Origin: Paguma larvata
Taxonomy: Eukaryota > Chordata > Mammalia > Carnivora > Viverridae
NCBI GenBank assembly: GCA_030068075.1
Contig: CM057837.1
Location: forward strand, 24,353,089 to 24,417,088
Reading direction: 5' to 3'
DNA: 64,000 bases
Positions 32,046-43,783 of this stretch are shown piece by piece. The notes beneath the pieces are model-generated. The model ran no database searches. It had not been told where the DNA came from and saw only the letters and a list, made by a program, of their open reading frames with translations. A program made the translations under genes and the position numbers. Positions within the stretch are counted from its first letter, which is position 1. Every line of letters starts with the position of its first letter.

Positions 32046-32651
32046 AGTTAACGTGGCGGCCATTAGGACCCCGTTCCTGAGAGGATAGCACTTCCCCAAC
32101 TATGAAGTTCAGTAGGGCCATGGGACTTCCTCCGGCCAATAAAATATGTGGAGACGTGACGTGTGGAACTTGGCAGGGAAGAAGTCTTGGTCGCTAGGTT
32201 CCCTCCCCGGTTCCAGAGCAGCTGTGGACACACCCGCTGAGTAGGACCCCTGTGATCTCCAGGGGTTACAGCGACCAGAGGCCCCTGCTTCCCTGCGCCA
32301 GACACCTGACGGGCGCGAGAAGTCAACTTTTGGGAGTCAAGCCTCTAGAATACTTGGTGTGTTTCTTTCACCGCATCCGTAGCCCAACTGCTCCTGATTG
32401 ATACAATCACTCACGATTAGTCGATCCTTGGCCAGCACGGGTCTGAACTGTGCAGGCCCAGCTCTGCGTGGATGTTTTTACAGCATGGGACGGTAAATGG
32501 ATTTTCTCTTCCCTGTGATTTTCTAAGAACAATTTCCTCTCTCTAGCTTACTTTATTATAAGAATTACAATAAATTCATTACAAGAATTAATGTATTATA
32601 GAATACATATGCTATGCAAGATGTGTGCCAACAGTAAGCTCTTCATATTTA
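32046..32651. other. Intergenic, nothing recognised
   Basis: Unassigned. AT-rich towards 32650 before the SINE. Confidence 0.6.
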
Positions 32652-32867
32652 AGGTTTTTTAAAATTTTTTTTCATTTTTTTAAAAACATTTATTCATTTT
32701 TATGAGTGGGGGAGGGGCAGAGAGAGAGGGAGACACAGAATCTGAAGCAGGCTCCAGGCTCTGAGCTGTCAGCACAGAGCCCGACGCGGGGCTCGAACTC
32801 ACAAACTGTAAGATCGTGACCCGAGCCGAAGTCGGACGCTTAACAGACGGAGCCACCCGGGCGCCCC
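32652..32867 (-). mobile_element. Felid tRNA-derived SINE
   Basis: Antisense copy with a long T/A-rich tail and head ending ccgggcgcccc. The short flank match tatttaa on both sides may be the target duplication. Confidence 0.9.
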
Positions 32868-33039
32868 TGTATTTAAATTTGGGGGGAATCCAAAATTACA
32901 TGCACATTTTCGACTGCCTCGGGGTCGGTGGCCCTAATCCCCACGTTGTTTGTGGATCGAATGTATGCTTTAGGATGCGGTGCCCGAGGAGAATTCTTAT
33001 TCCCTACTCAGGTACCTTCTCTTCTGGGAAGAAGCAAGT

Positions 33040-33155
33040 AATGGAATGGGCAGAGCCCAAGCTCTGGCTCCGTAGACCTGGGTTTGAATCCTGCCTGGTG
33101 GTTCTCCAGCTCTGCATTTTCAGGCAGGTTATATAATTTCTCACAGCCTCCGTGT
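33040..33155 (+). mobile_element. MIR 5' part
   Basis: The text cccaagctctggctccgtag, acctgggtttgaatcctgcc is the MIR tRNA-like and core region. Confidence 0.55.
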
Positions 33156-34599
33156 CCACGCTTGACAATTTCTGCTCGCTTGGAGTTGGGGGGACTCCAG
33201 GTGCTGTCGGGAGAAGTGCCCAGCACAGGCTGGCAAGTCTTACCCATTCGGCACTCACGGGTGGCGATCAGATTGCTAATAGACCTTTTAGTGCGGAACG
33301 CGGCACGTCGCCTCTCCCAGAGCTCGGCAAACCTGTGACAGTTGCTCCGAATCCTTCTCTGACCTTTGGAACTGGGCTGACATCTCCCATTTTCTCCCCG
33401 GGAACCACTCTCCACCCTCTCCACCTCTTTCTGTCCCAGGCGCTGACCTGTATTGGACACACAAGCAGACCGTTGGTTTCCATTGGACTTGGGACCAGCG
33501 GAAGGGAAGAAAGAATTGGGGATATTTCTTCCTCCCGTTTATATCCCTGGCTGCCACCGTGTGAGGCCAGCTCAGGCCGGCACTGCCACTCGATCGCAGG
33601 CTTCCGCTCCTCTCAAGAAGGTCTCACCGCAAGAGGCTCCCCTGGGGTGCAGTAACTGCACCTGCGGGCGGTAAGGGCTGGGCTGTTGCGTTGTTTCTGC
33701 ACGCCACCCACAGCCCTTCTGGAATGATCCTATCTTAAGCGTGCCACCTCGTTCCTGCTGGGATCCCAACGAGGCCTCAGTGCACTCTCTTCTCTCTCTC
33801 ATTTCCTGTGATCTGTCTTGCCAGTCTTGCTTCCCTTGGCCGTAGCCTTCTGCACGCATTGCAGAGTGGCATGGCCGCCTCTCTCTACGCCTCCTCTGTC
33901 CAGTTATGTCACTGATACGCTCCTGAAGCAGAAACTCTCAGGTCTTTGTGGGGGACGGGCCCAGACTGCCCTGGAGGACCCTCCTCTGGGCGCACATCTG
34001 CAACGGGTGTAAAAATACAGGAGTCCGGCCTCTGCCTCAGACCTGTCATATCCAGATCTCTGGGTGGGACCTGGGATTCGGATAAGCAGACAAGGGGTGA
34101 AAAGCGACAGAGAAAGGAGTCGGTAACTGCGTGTTCGTGAGGCTGCGATGCACCAAGTTCCCGTTAATTATGTTACGACTGTGCGAGAAGCTTGATTTTT
34201 GGAGGTGACCACATTCATGGCTACCTACTCATTCAGCGTGGACACGCGTGCCTGGACGTGCCCAGGTGCGCGCATGAGCTGGCTGGCCGGTCTGCTCGGT
34301 GTCCCATGGAGCGCCTCTACTCACGGCTCCTCCTGAGCCTTCATCGTGCTATTCCCTCCCCCACGAGGGCAGAAGAGGAATACCCTTCCCTTCCGCTCAT
34401 GGAGTCCTCTTGTCCCTCTAGGCCCCCCAACTACAGGCTACCATTGCTCGTAGCACACAGAGCGGGAGAGGGCCCTTTGGTTATGTACCGTTTCACGCAC
34501 GGCCTGAGCGGTACATGCACAGCCCCGCTGTGCATACATTGTGAGAACGAGAACTAAGTTTTGAACTTTCTTCCTCCTCCTTCTCTTACTGCCTAGTGA
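33156..34599. other. Intergenic, nothing certain
   Basis: A weak MER5A-like phrase near 34040-34090 (ccagatctctgggtgggacc). No gene signal. Confidence 0.55.
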
Positions 34600-34815
34600 C
34601 TGTCTCATCTATGCCAGGGACCATGCAGGGCGCTCCTTCACGCGTCAGGTCATTAATCTTTGCAGTCTCCCCGTGAAGTAAACACTATTATCACTGTTTA
34701 CAGATAAAGCGGCCAAGGCTCTAAGTAGGTGGGTGGATGGGTTGGGGTGGGGGTGAATAATTCATCCAAATGGCGGAATTGGGTTTTCAACCCAGGTCTG
34801 TCTGAGTCCAAACCC
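34600..34815 (-). mobile_element. MIR, near full length
   Basis: Antisense order: tatgccagggaccatgcagg, attatcactgtttacagata, aagcggccaaggctctaagt, caacccaggtctgtctgagt. Confidence 0.68.
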
Positions 34816-34828
34816 TTTGCTCTATATG

Positions 34829-35337
34829 AGTGGTTCTCAAACTCTGATCTCAGTCCCCTGCGCTCTCTTAAAAATGATCGAAGACTCTAAGAAAGCTCTT
34901 GTTGGCATGGGTTAGAGCTCTCAATATAGATCATATTAGAAATTAAAGCAGAGAAAGACATGAAAGTATTTATTTCACATAAGGTAGCAATAATAAACCT
35001 ATCACGTATGTGACACCCGTAAGTTTGAAAATGAAAATGACTGCTCTTTTCCAAAACAGAAAGCTAGTGAAAAGTGGCATTATCTGACATTTTACAACTC
35101 TTTATTGCCTGCCTCCGTAGAAGACGGATTCTTATAGCTTCTTCTGCGTTGGGTCTGTCGCAATACCGCAAATCACACAGCCTCTGGAAAACACGATACA
35201 CTTCTGAGACGATGAGAGTGAAAAGATAAATCACTTCTCAGTGTTGTTAGGGAACTTGTTCTGAACCCACAAACCCCTGGAAAGGTCTCGGGGACCCCTC
35301 CCCACAGGGGTGCCTGGGCAATACTTTGAGAACCACT
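34829..35337. mobile_element. hAT-type non-autonomous DNA transposon fossil
   Basis: Perfect 13-bp terminal inverted repeats agtggttctcaaa (34829-34841) and tttgagaaccact (35325-35337) bound a 509-bp element without coding capacity. Flanks ctctatat and ctctaagt resemble a decayed 8-bp target duplication, as expected for hAT elements (Charlie group). The interior, such as atattagaaattaaagcaga, also fits that group. Confidence 0.85.
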
Positions 35338-35689
35338 GCTCTAAGTTGGTCAGCTCTGTGTTCTTTTTGCTTCCTCCCAGTCTCTGAGTGCTACCTGTGT
35401 GCAGCACGGTCTGGATGGCCTGTGTTCCCGTCTGTTGTGGGGTAACACAAGGGTTAGAATGCGGGCAGCCACTGAGCTTGGCTCTGCTGCTGCCTCCCGG
35501 AGAGAGGCTGCTCTGGTCCAGTGAGTAGCCTACGTTCTCCGTGCCGTACAGGGGACGTGGGAGGTACTGTGTGTTCTTGACCGGTCTTCAAGAGAATTTG
35601 TGAGCTCAGCTTCATGACGCTCCTATGACCCGAGTGAATCACGGACATTTATTCTCAAGGGAAAAGAAAGAAAAATATACAAATCTCTC

Positions 35690-36045
35690 TCGTAAATTAG
35701 GCATCAGAACGTATCCCTGGTGGTTTGGGGGTGGGGAGAATGAACAGGTGGGGCAGAGGGGATTTTTAGGGCGGGAAAACTGTTCTGTACGATTCCGTGT
35801 AATGGTGGACACGGGTCATTACATGTTTGCCAAAACCCATAGAATATACAAAACCAAGAATGAGCCCTGATGTGAACTATGACTTTAGTTAATGATGTCT
35901 CAACACTGGTGCATCGATTAGAACAAACGAGCCACCTTAATGCAAGATGTTAATAATGGGGGGAAACATACAGGGAGGGCCAGTGGTTCTGGGGAACTCT
36001 GTGATTTCCAATCATTTTTCTGTAAAGCTAAGACATGACAAAACA
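35690..36045 (+). mobile_element. LINE-1 3' end, old, sense
   Basis: Segments such as gtaatggtggacacgggtca, ttgccaaaacccatagaata and taatgcaagatgttaataat resemble the 3' UTR of mammalian-wide L1 copies. Short, degraded and non-coding. Confidence 0.6.
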
Positions 36046-38409
36046 AAATACCCCTGCCAGTCTGGATCGTAGCCGGAGGCTCTGTGGGTTTGGGGGCTGG
36101 GGTGGTCTACCGGGAACCCCTGAATTGCTGTCTGGACTGTGCCACCAGGCTGGGAAACCGTATCGCTCACACATCATGACCGCAGACGAGATGTTCTCTT
36201 GGGATCTTTCTCCCATCCTCTGTAGTTCCCAAAAGTCTACAGTAGCATCAGCTAGGCTTTGTAGGGTGTAATTCTGGTGGTGAGACTAGTCATTAGAGGA
36301 TTGTGTAAAAGACTCCTAGCGTCGTTTAATTGCTTGGGAACTATCGGCTCATCATCACCGGGATGATGGGCCCTTTCTTTAAAGCACAATGAAGTAGGAA
36401 CACCGCATCTACGGCTGGGGAGCCTCCTGGAGGGGGAGCGTCTGGGTAGGAGCCCCAGCTCTCCAGTCTAGGCCACTTGGGGTGGGAATCAACAGGAAGG
36501 TGTTTGGTGATCGCGGGATGGGTTGGAGGACATGCCTGGCTGAGGCTCATGAACTGCTAGTTCATTGCCAAGTCGGGGCAGACAGGCCTGCGTTTGCTGT
36601 GACACACAGGCTCTCCCCGCCCCAAGTCTTCTTTGAAACAAGCCCTGTTGGGAGAATGGAATCAGTTCCTGCTGTCCTTGGTCCTTGGGCATCTGTGGAT
36701 CCAGGGCCAGGACTAAGGTGAAGCCAGAGAGGCACCCTCGTCTTGGCCTTGCCCCTACAATATGCCTGACCTCGGCGGCCATTTTACCCTCCAGAGCGGT
36801 CACCTGACCTCACCGCACCCGAGTTACATGCATTGCGAATCGCTCTCAGTGAGATCTCCTCAATTTCTTCCCCTCCGCACCAGTTCTCTCCCCCAGCTCC
36901 TTCCAGGCTGGCAGTCTCAAGAAATGCGCTTGACTCTGGAAAGTTCCTTCCACAGTCCAATGAGCACACAGACTCTGAGGGAGAAAAAAAAGTGCTTCAG
37001 AGACAATAAGTGGTTGTTCGGAGACTGAAAGTGGAGACCCTAGTGACAAGCGCAGGGGAGGCTTTCTCAAAGGCTTCCCTGGGACTTTCTGCTTTCAGGT
37101 GGGGGCGCGGAGCGGGTCCTGTTTGGGAGGACAGGTGCCGCGGTGACCCTCGCAAAGAATTTGTTTGTTTGTGGGTTTGGGGGTTTCTTTTTGGTGCTCT
37201 CTTTGCTCGCACTTAATTAGTGATATTATAACTTTCAATTTAATCATTGACCTAAATGAGTTGTACTTCTATCTCAGCAGGAGGCTGGCTGGGCTGAAAG
37301 AAGCTGCCTTGGCCTCCGAGCAAGTGAGTGAGGGGCGGGGGGGAGGCGGGGGGGAAACTCTTACTAAGAATATTCGGGCTGGCACATGACACCACTTCTG
37401 CTCCGAGAGAAGATGGAGATATTTTCAAGCTATGTTTTAAAATCATAAAAAAACGGAGTCTCCTGCTGGAGATGAGATATATGTCTGTGTGGCGCATCTG
37501 GGAGCAGTAAAAGAGGAAGGTTAGGCCAGCATTACTGAGATTATTGCTGAAACCAAGATTATAAGTAATTAAGGTTTTGAAAGTTTGGTCCAGGTGCACA
37601 ATAAACTACTCAGTATCTTGGATTCCTGAGCCGGGGTCAGGTTAACTATTAAAAGAGGACCAAACACATTTCTAACAAAACCCACAGTTTGCTTAAAGCC
37701 TACGCCATTCCTGCTGCCGCCGTAGCCCGTCTTGCTTCGAGCCTTCCTCTTTTCTGGGCTCTCAGGAGGTCCAGGTGACTCACTCCCATGCCTAGATTAA
37801 TGGCGTTTGACTTCAGCGCGGTGTTAAATCGGCCCGTTCACGGTCCACCCGGGACGGACGTCTATCACTGCGTCGCTCGCTGTGATCACCCGGACTCGCA
37901 GCCCCAGGATAAATGGGGACCCACTGTCATTGCATTTCTTCTCCACCTTGAACCCCCTTGGCTAGGACTAAGTGCCGGGCCTGCACGGGAGACGCTGGCT
38001 CGCCTGCTCGGAAAGGACAGATTGCAGAAGCGTGCAAGCCATAACTGTCATGTGCCTAAAATCTTCTTTACGGGGCCTCCTTTTCCAGTAGCTTTGATCT
38101 GGAGGATGTGATCACATCCTCCTGGGAGGTAGGAATGGTCTAGAAAAACACAAAAGAGAAGAACAATGCCCTTAAATAACTCCCCACACTGAATTTTGAA
38201 AGTTAATCAATTACTTTGAATTATCCCATATTTCTCCCTTCTCTATCTCCTGTTCTCGTCTTTCTTTCTTTGCATGGGAAGTTGCCAGAGCTGTAAAAAG
38301 GTCTTAGCATCATCTGTGCTGGCCACTCTGTCTCAGATAAGATCCTTCCTTCACAAAGAAAAACTTCTCATTTGGTTTAAATTGGCGTGGAATGCCTTTT
38401 CCCGGGATC
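36046..38409. other. Intergenic, mostly unassigned
   Basis: No gene. Holds a G-run cluster at 37331-37355 and AT-rich, possibly conserved stretches at 37210-37290 and 37500-37620. Confidence 0.55.
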
Positions 38410-39200
38410 AGAGGGTTTAAATATGTTTTTAATTTTCTAAATGTCTGTTGACAAATGGATAAAGAAAATGTGACACACGCACACACACGCACACACAGGA
38501 ATATTATTCAGCCTTATAAAAGGAAATTTGGGGGGCGCCTGGGTGGCTCAGTCGGTTAAGTGTCCAACTTCGGCTCAGGTCATGATCTCACGGCTCATGA
38601 GTTCAAGCTCCGCATCGGGCTCTGTGCCGACAGCTCAGAGGCTGGAGCCTGCTTTGGATTCTATGCCTCCCTCTCTCTCTGCCCCTCCCCCACTCTCTCA
38701 CTCTCAAAAATAAAAATAAAAGCATTAAAAACACTACTTGTTAAAAAAAATAAAAGGAAATCTTGCCATTTGAGACAACACGGATAAATCTGGAGGACAT
38801 TATGCTAAGTGACATCAGCCAGAACAACAATTGTTACATGGCTTCATATGTGGAATCCAAGGTAGGCGAACTCACAGAAACACAGAGCAAAATGGTGGTT
38901 GCCGTGGGTTGTGCAGTGCGGATACTGGGGAGATGTTGTTCAAAGCACAGACTTTTAGTATGCAGATCATGGTGACTACAGTTAATACTTTTTTAATAAA
39001 TGAGGGAAAGTTCCCAAATGTCCTCACTACACACGCACACGCACACCAAGGTAACCTTGTGAGGTGATGAATATTTTAATTAGCTTGATTGTGGTGATCC
39101 TTTCACAAAGTATATGTATATTAAACATCAAGTTGTACATCTTAAATATATATAAATAATTTAAATGTCTATAATGTTTATTTGTCAATTGTATCTCAAG
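38410..39200 (+). mobile_element. LINE-1 3' end, sense, split by a SINE
   Basis: The text gacaaatggataaagaaaat, ggaatattattcagcctta, then (after the SINE) cttgccatttgagacaacac and tatgtggaatccaagg is the familiar L1 region after ORF2. It ends in AT-rich sequence near 39190. A CA run at 38471-38499 replaces the usual tata segment. Confidence 0.85.
38528..38749 (+). mobile_element. Felid SINE inserted in a sense L1 3' end
   Basis: Head gggggcgcctgggtggctca from 38531, with an A-rich tail to 38749. The target duplication ataaaaggaaat is perfect at 38516-38527 and 38750-38761. The L1 text continues on both sides. Confidence 0.95.
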
Positions 39201-39659
39201 CTAAATTTTTTTTTTTTTTACAGAAGTTTTAATAATCATTTAAGCCAACCTGCCATGGTCCTCAGGAATCCTTGTGGGGCAGGCGCCATAAATCTGTTGG
39301 AAAAACGGGCACTATCGAAAGGGTAGAGGGTCACCCCAAGAACTGAAGGGGAGATCCCAGGGACCAAGCAGCCGTAGGGTCTCAGGAATAGGCCAACTTC
39401 ATCCCCTACAGGCCGAAATGCTCCCTGACTTTCTTCCTCCTGGGAAAAATGCACTAAGAGGAACATACAGTGATGAGATGACCAACTGGAACCCTCAATT
39501 AACCAGAAACATGGTTTTCATGCAACTTTAGGGGCAATGGGAAGAAAGTCTCCGAGGCTTCCTTCATGGTCCCACTCTGGGTCTATGTTTCCGGGGCCAT
39601 AAACACATGGCTTCCTCTCCCGTTGCTCCCAAATGTCTTTTATATGTTTTTTTTTTTTT
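39201..39659. other. Intergenic spacer between two L1 fragments
   Basis: No gene or named repeat recognised, apart from a T-run at 39207-39220. Confidence 0.55.
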
Positions 39660-39716
39660 TTTTTTATCGAGGTAAGATATACATCACATAAAATTTACCA
39701 TTTTAACCATTTTTTA

Positions 39717-39903
39717 AAATGTTTTATTTATTTTTGAGAGACATAGAGACAGAGTGTGAGCAGGGGAGACACAGAATCTGAAGCAGGCTCCAGGCTCTGA
39801 GACATTAGCACAGAGCCCGACGCGGGGCTCGAACTCACAGACCGTGAGATCATGACCTGAGCTGAAGTCGGATGCTTAACCGACTGAGCCACCCAGGCGC
39901 CCC
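39717..39903 (-). mobile_element. Felid SINE inserted in an antisense L1 3' end
   Basis: Antisense copy flanked by ccattttaaccattttt at 39698-39714 and 39904-39920, a perfect 17-bp target duplication. L1 sequence resumes after it. Confidence 0.95.
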
Positions 39904-40020
39904 CCATTTTAACCATTTTTAAGTGGCCTGAGGTACAATCACAGTGTGATGTAACCATCACCACCATTCAGGACCCTAAACAGAAACTCTGGGCCCATGA
40001 AGCAGTAACTCTCCAACCCC

Positions 40021-40061
40021 TGCCCCCGCCAACCTCTAGTCTTTGCCCCCGCCAACCTCTA
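40021..40061. repeat. 23-bp tandem duplication in an L1 fragment
   Basis: tgcccccgccaacctcta occurs at 40021-40038 and again at 40044-40061. Confidence 0.8.
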
Positions 40062-40479
40062 TGAATCTGCCTGCTCTAGTACGTCACAGGAGCGGGATCA
40101 TATGATACTTGAACTTTCGTGTCTGACTCATTTCCCTTAGCAGAATGTTTTCAAGGCTCATCCATGTTGTAGCCTACATCAGAATTTTATTCCTTTTTAT
40201 GGAGGAATTGTATATAGTATGTACATCATATATGTGTATTTCATTCATCTTGGGGCACCTGGGTGGCTTTGCATTTTGGCTGTTGTGAAGAATGCAGCCA
40301 TGAACATTAGCGTACACGAAATGTCCTTTGGCAGTGCCGAATATTCATTTTCATACAAATGAGGCTGTGGTGTCTCCAATTACAGCAACAAAAAATTCAG
40401 TTTCCCATCAAAACGGAGGCTCTATGGAATCATGGAGAGAGGGTGGGCTCCAGAATCCTAGGGGCTCATCTTTAATGTT

Positions 40480-40575
40480 GGGCTTTAATGTCCCTCCTCT
40501 CTGACGCTGGGCAAATAGGTCAAGCTCTCTGCGTGTTAGTCTCCTCATCCAACCAGCGACTGACGATAAAAGCTG
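40480..40575 (+). mobile_element. MIR fragment
   Basis: The text gacgctgggcaaataggtca and gcgtgttagtctcctcatcc is a diverged MIR core. Confidence 0.35.
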
Positions 40576-40604
40576 AAATGGACATTTCTGGGCTGCTTTG
40601 AGAA

Positions 40605-40790
40605 TTTGGTGCTTCCCAAATTCACTTTGTAATCAAGAAAGTGCCTGTAACACTTTTGAAAAACAGATTCCGGGACCTCAGCGCAGAGCTACGCACTTAG
40701 AAAATCTGGGAGTGAGGTCTGGAAGCCACCGCTTTGCCAATATCTTTAGGTGGTCCTGATGAAGCCACATTTAAAACATCCCTGAAATCA
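40605..40790 (+). mobile_element. MER5A-like hAT fragment
   Basis: The text ggtgcttcccaaattcactt, aaaaacagattccgggacct and aaaatctgggagtgaggtct follows the MER5A-type pattern of small hAT elements. The end repeat is lost. Confidence 0.5.
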
Positions 40791-42039
40791 ACCCCTCACT
40801 CAGGACTTGATACAGAGGAGGAGCTTAAGAAACGCTAACCTTCCTTCTTACCCCGCGCCCCCCACCTCTGGGCGCTGGACCCGTGAAGAAAGAACAGAGG
40901 ATGACTGATTGCATTTTATGCAACAATGACCATTTCATGTCAAAAAAATTTAAGTGATAAGTTATTTTCTACACTGAAGAACTCACCAGTCCCCTCTGGC
41001 CGTAAGGGATGTTGGCTGTTCAGGTTACAAAACCGCCGGCTTTGTTTATTTATTTCTGTCGTTATGCATTCGGTACAATTACATTGTGTGCGATTCAGAT
41101 CTGCTAATGAGTGTGCGGGAGCAAAGAGGGGCTGGAGGAAGATACCACATCGCGCTATGTGGCAGAGGGAACTCCCTAGAGACGGTCGTGTAAACCTGAG
41201 ACTTCAACGAACGGAAAGAACCCGCGACTTTGTATCAAACAAACCTGAGATGTTCTTCTTTTTTTTTTTTTTTCTTTCTTCAAATTATAAAAGGAGTGGA
41301 CACGGGGAATGTACTAGATGTAATTTGTCCCGGGTTCAAAAAGGCGTACTCGTGTCTTATGAAATCTTATGAGAAAAGCGTAATTCAAATTGGCTTGGAG
41401 AGGAGAGCTGTCAAGTAGATTGAAAGCTGGATTAGAAACCAAGACTAATGAGAGCCTGCAATGCACGCAAAGCTGGGGACGGAGTCCAAGAGGATCACTG
41501 CGAGGTCTTACGGGGGAGGTAAACAGCCTATTAATTAAGGTAGCAGATGGTGGTAAAGTGGGAGATGTTTCAGATTCCGAGGACGGAGAAAGAAACGAAA
41601 GCATGGGATCTGTATCGGGTCGTTAGAAACCCCGGCACGAAATCAAAGGCGGGAGAATAACAAGAGCCGCAGGTAGTCTTGGGAGAGAGCAGGATTCGGA
41701 GCAGCATGGGAGTTAAAAAGAGACGGGAAATGTTAGTGGAATGGCTTAGAAGCTACTGGAGAAAGTGATCCATGATGCAATCGCATCGTTTCAGGGACCC
41801 AGCAGGTTGGCTTGGGTGCGCGTGGTAACGAGTTTCTGGGTAAGTGCGGTCTTAAGTTCTCCCCAGTGAGCACTTGCAGACAAGGAAGCCGCCTGAGTAG
41901 AAGGAGCGAAGGTGCATCGTACAGTGAATTAGTGTAGCGGAGAGGCGCGTGACAGCACCGGTGTGAGCTGACCAGGATAAGAAGGCAAAGGAAGTGGAAT
42001 AGGGGCTTTGGACGGCTCCGGCTGGGGACCGTCCCTGAC
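40791..42039. other. Intergenic, unassigned, possible non-coding element
   Basis: 40910-41160 is low in repeat signature, with tttgtttatttattt (forkhead-like) and ttatgcattcgg. 41400-41990 is purine-rich and unassigned. Confidence 0.5.
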
Positions 42040-42160
42040 TCTTCCATTCACCTTCCGTTAATCGCTTAGCCTTTTGGAGCCTGTTTCCCCACTAATGAAA
42101 TGAGGACAAGATTTCTTACCTTCTAGAAGTATTGTCCTTCGGATGAGACTTGGGTATGGA
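42040..42160 (+). mobile_element. MIR fragment
   Basis: The text aatcgcttagccttttggag, cctgtttccccactaatgaa and atgaggacaagatttcttac fits a sense MIR. Confidence 0.45.
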
Positions 42161-42864
42161 TCACCAGGGACACGGTAAGTTTTGAGCCCAGGCAGGCTCT
42201 TCCTTGCATAACGAACGCGATCAGTACCTACTTGTAGGAGGGGGCGGTGAGAGGTGTTCGGGGAAACTGGGAGAAGCAAATGCACCCGTTTCTCACCTTC
42301 TAGAAGCTGGTTGTACTCTGTTCTCATTACAGTGGAGTCCCATCCTACTCAGGGATGAGATGCAAAAGCCATGCCATGAAGCAAGGATCGCACATGGTCA
42401 AAACCACCCTTGAAAATCCCTGAAGGTGGGAAAACGGAGCGCCGTGCCGTCTCTCGGAAAGTTCTCTCCAGCCAGTTTTTCTTCCAGTGTCGGGACTGAT
42501 CAGAGTTTTCCTTTTGCAGCTGAGCACCAGGCTTGAGCTTTGGGCCACGCTATATGAAAAATGCTTAGCTTTTGACGCAAAGACGGCCCCTGGCCTCGCG
42601 GGCCGCTCACGCCAGAGGGGCGGGCAGGGCGGGGCCGGGGCCCCCACTTCGTGCTGACTCCGCACCCACGCTGGGCAGGGGGATCTTCACACCTTTGGTT
42701 CTCTCTCTGGGCCGCTCTTAGAGATTGTCCTGGTCCATTCGGGCTGACGTGCCAAATATTGTATTTATTTATCCCTGACCGGGAACGGAGAAGTCCAAGG
42801 ACAGAGGATGGCAGATTCCGTGTTTAGCACGGGCCTGCTTCCCCAGGCATCTCCGGGCTGTGTC
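42161..42864. other. Intergenic, unassigned
   Basis: Contains the GC-box islet at 42575-42675. Nothing else is recognised. Confidence 0.55.
42575..42675. promoter_or_regulatory. CpG-rich islet with GC boxes
   Basis: The text ggggcgggcagggcggggcc contains two SP1-type GC boxes in CpG-rich DNA (ggcctcgcgggccgctcacg before it). It lies between unassigned DNA and an ancient repeat. No transcript evidence. Confidence 0.4.
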
Positions 42865-43075
42865 CTCGCAGGGTGGAGAGGGCCGCTCTAGCAATTTCCT
42901 CTTTACGAGGCCACTCGTCTCTTCACGGGGCCCCGTCCTCACGACCTCACCTAAACCTAATCACCTCCCAAAGGCCTCACATCCTAAAACCATCCCATTG
43001 GGGGCCAGGGCTTCGACGTAGGAACTTGGGGGCTGGCACCACCACGCGATCCGTTCCAGGCTGCCTTTGCCCCTG
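42865..43075 (+). mobile_element. Ancient placental repeat, copy 3, 3' part
   Basis: The text ctcacctaaacctaatcacc, tcccaaaggcctcacatcct and cccattgggggccagggctt is the 3' part of the same group as 22345-22795. Confidence 0.5.
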
Positions 43076-43465
43076 TCCTGGGCAGGAACGACCACCCTGG
43101 GCCAGCCTGGCTATCTGGCGATCGACTTCGGTCGTGGAGAAGGAAAATGTTCACGGCAAGGCTCCACGTTGGTCGGCTTGCCCCGTCCCTCTGCTCAGCT
43201 GGTCACGACGGATTCTCTGCCGCTGTATCCGAGGGCCTGAGCCCCAGCCAGGGGCTGCCGGCTGCGGCGCAGTCCGAGTGTGGGTGAGCAGCGGAGCCCG
43301 AGAGATTGTAAACAAGGCCCACCGGCCTTGGCAAGGCCTCCGGCAGCGGCTACGCTGCCCCTGGAGGAGGGTGTGTGTCCCCCCCGAGCCTGGACACGGT
43401 CGAGGTGTGGGGCTGTTTCTCTGCTGCTAGTCCGGGGAGGTGTTAGAGTAAAACTTGGACAGTTA
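43076..43465. other. Intergenic, GC-rich, unassigned
   Basis: CpG-rich spacer between an ancient repeat and a SINE. No gene signal. Confidence 0.55.
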
Positions 43466-43660
43466 GGGGCACCTGGCTGGCTCAGTCGATAGAGTATGCG
43501 ACTCTTGGTTTAGGGGTAGTGAGTTCAAGCCCCATACTGGGCATACCATACGGCCTATTTAAAAACAAAAACAAAAACAAACCCCAAAACCCCAAAACCC
43601 CAAAAAACCAACCACCCCCCCCCAAACAAAACAAAACAAAACAAAACAAAAAACCAAGAA
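43466..43660 (+). mobile_element. Older carnivoran tRNA SINE with CA/A-rich tail
   Basis: Head ggggcacctggctggctcag, then gagttcaagcccca and gggcataccatacgg. It lacks the TC-rich domain of young felid copies. The tail expanded into (CAAAA)n- and C-rich simple repeat at 43560-43650. Confidence 0.75.
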
Positions 43661-43783
43661 CAATTTTGCCAATTAATGCATTTAAAACAAAACCAATGTG
43701 ACCATGTATACATACCCACAGTTCCGGAGTGGTCTACGTGCCTTTTTCTTTTTCCTCAAAAATATGTCTTGGGGATTATTTCT

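Larger units (their letters stand above)
39660..40330 (-). mobile_element. LINE-1 3' end, antisense, split by a SINE
   Basis: On the + strand, aggtaagatatacatcacat, then (after the SINE) ccatcaccaccattcaggac, cccttagcagaatgttttca and gttgtgaagaatgcagccat belong to the L1 3' region. Degraded, no open frame. Confidence 0.8.

Noticed and set aside
40253..40268. ggggcacctgggtggc looks like a SINE head
   Set aside because: Both sides read on as antisense L1 3' sequence and no SINE body follows. It is a mutated and deleted L1 phrase.
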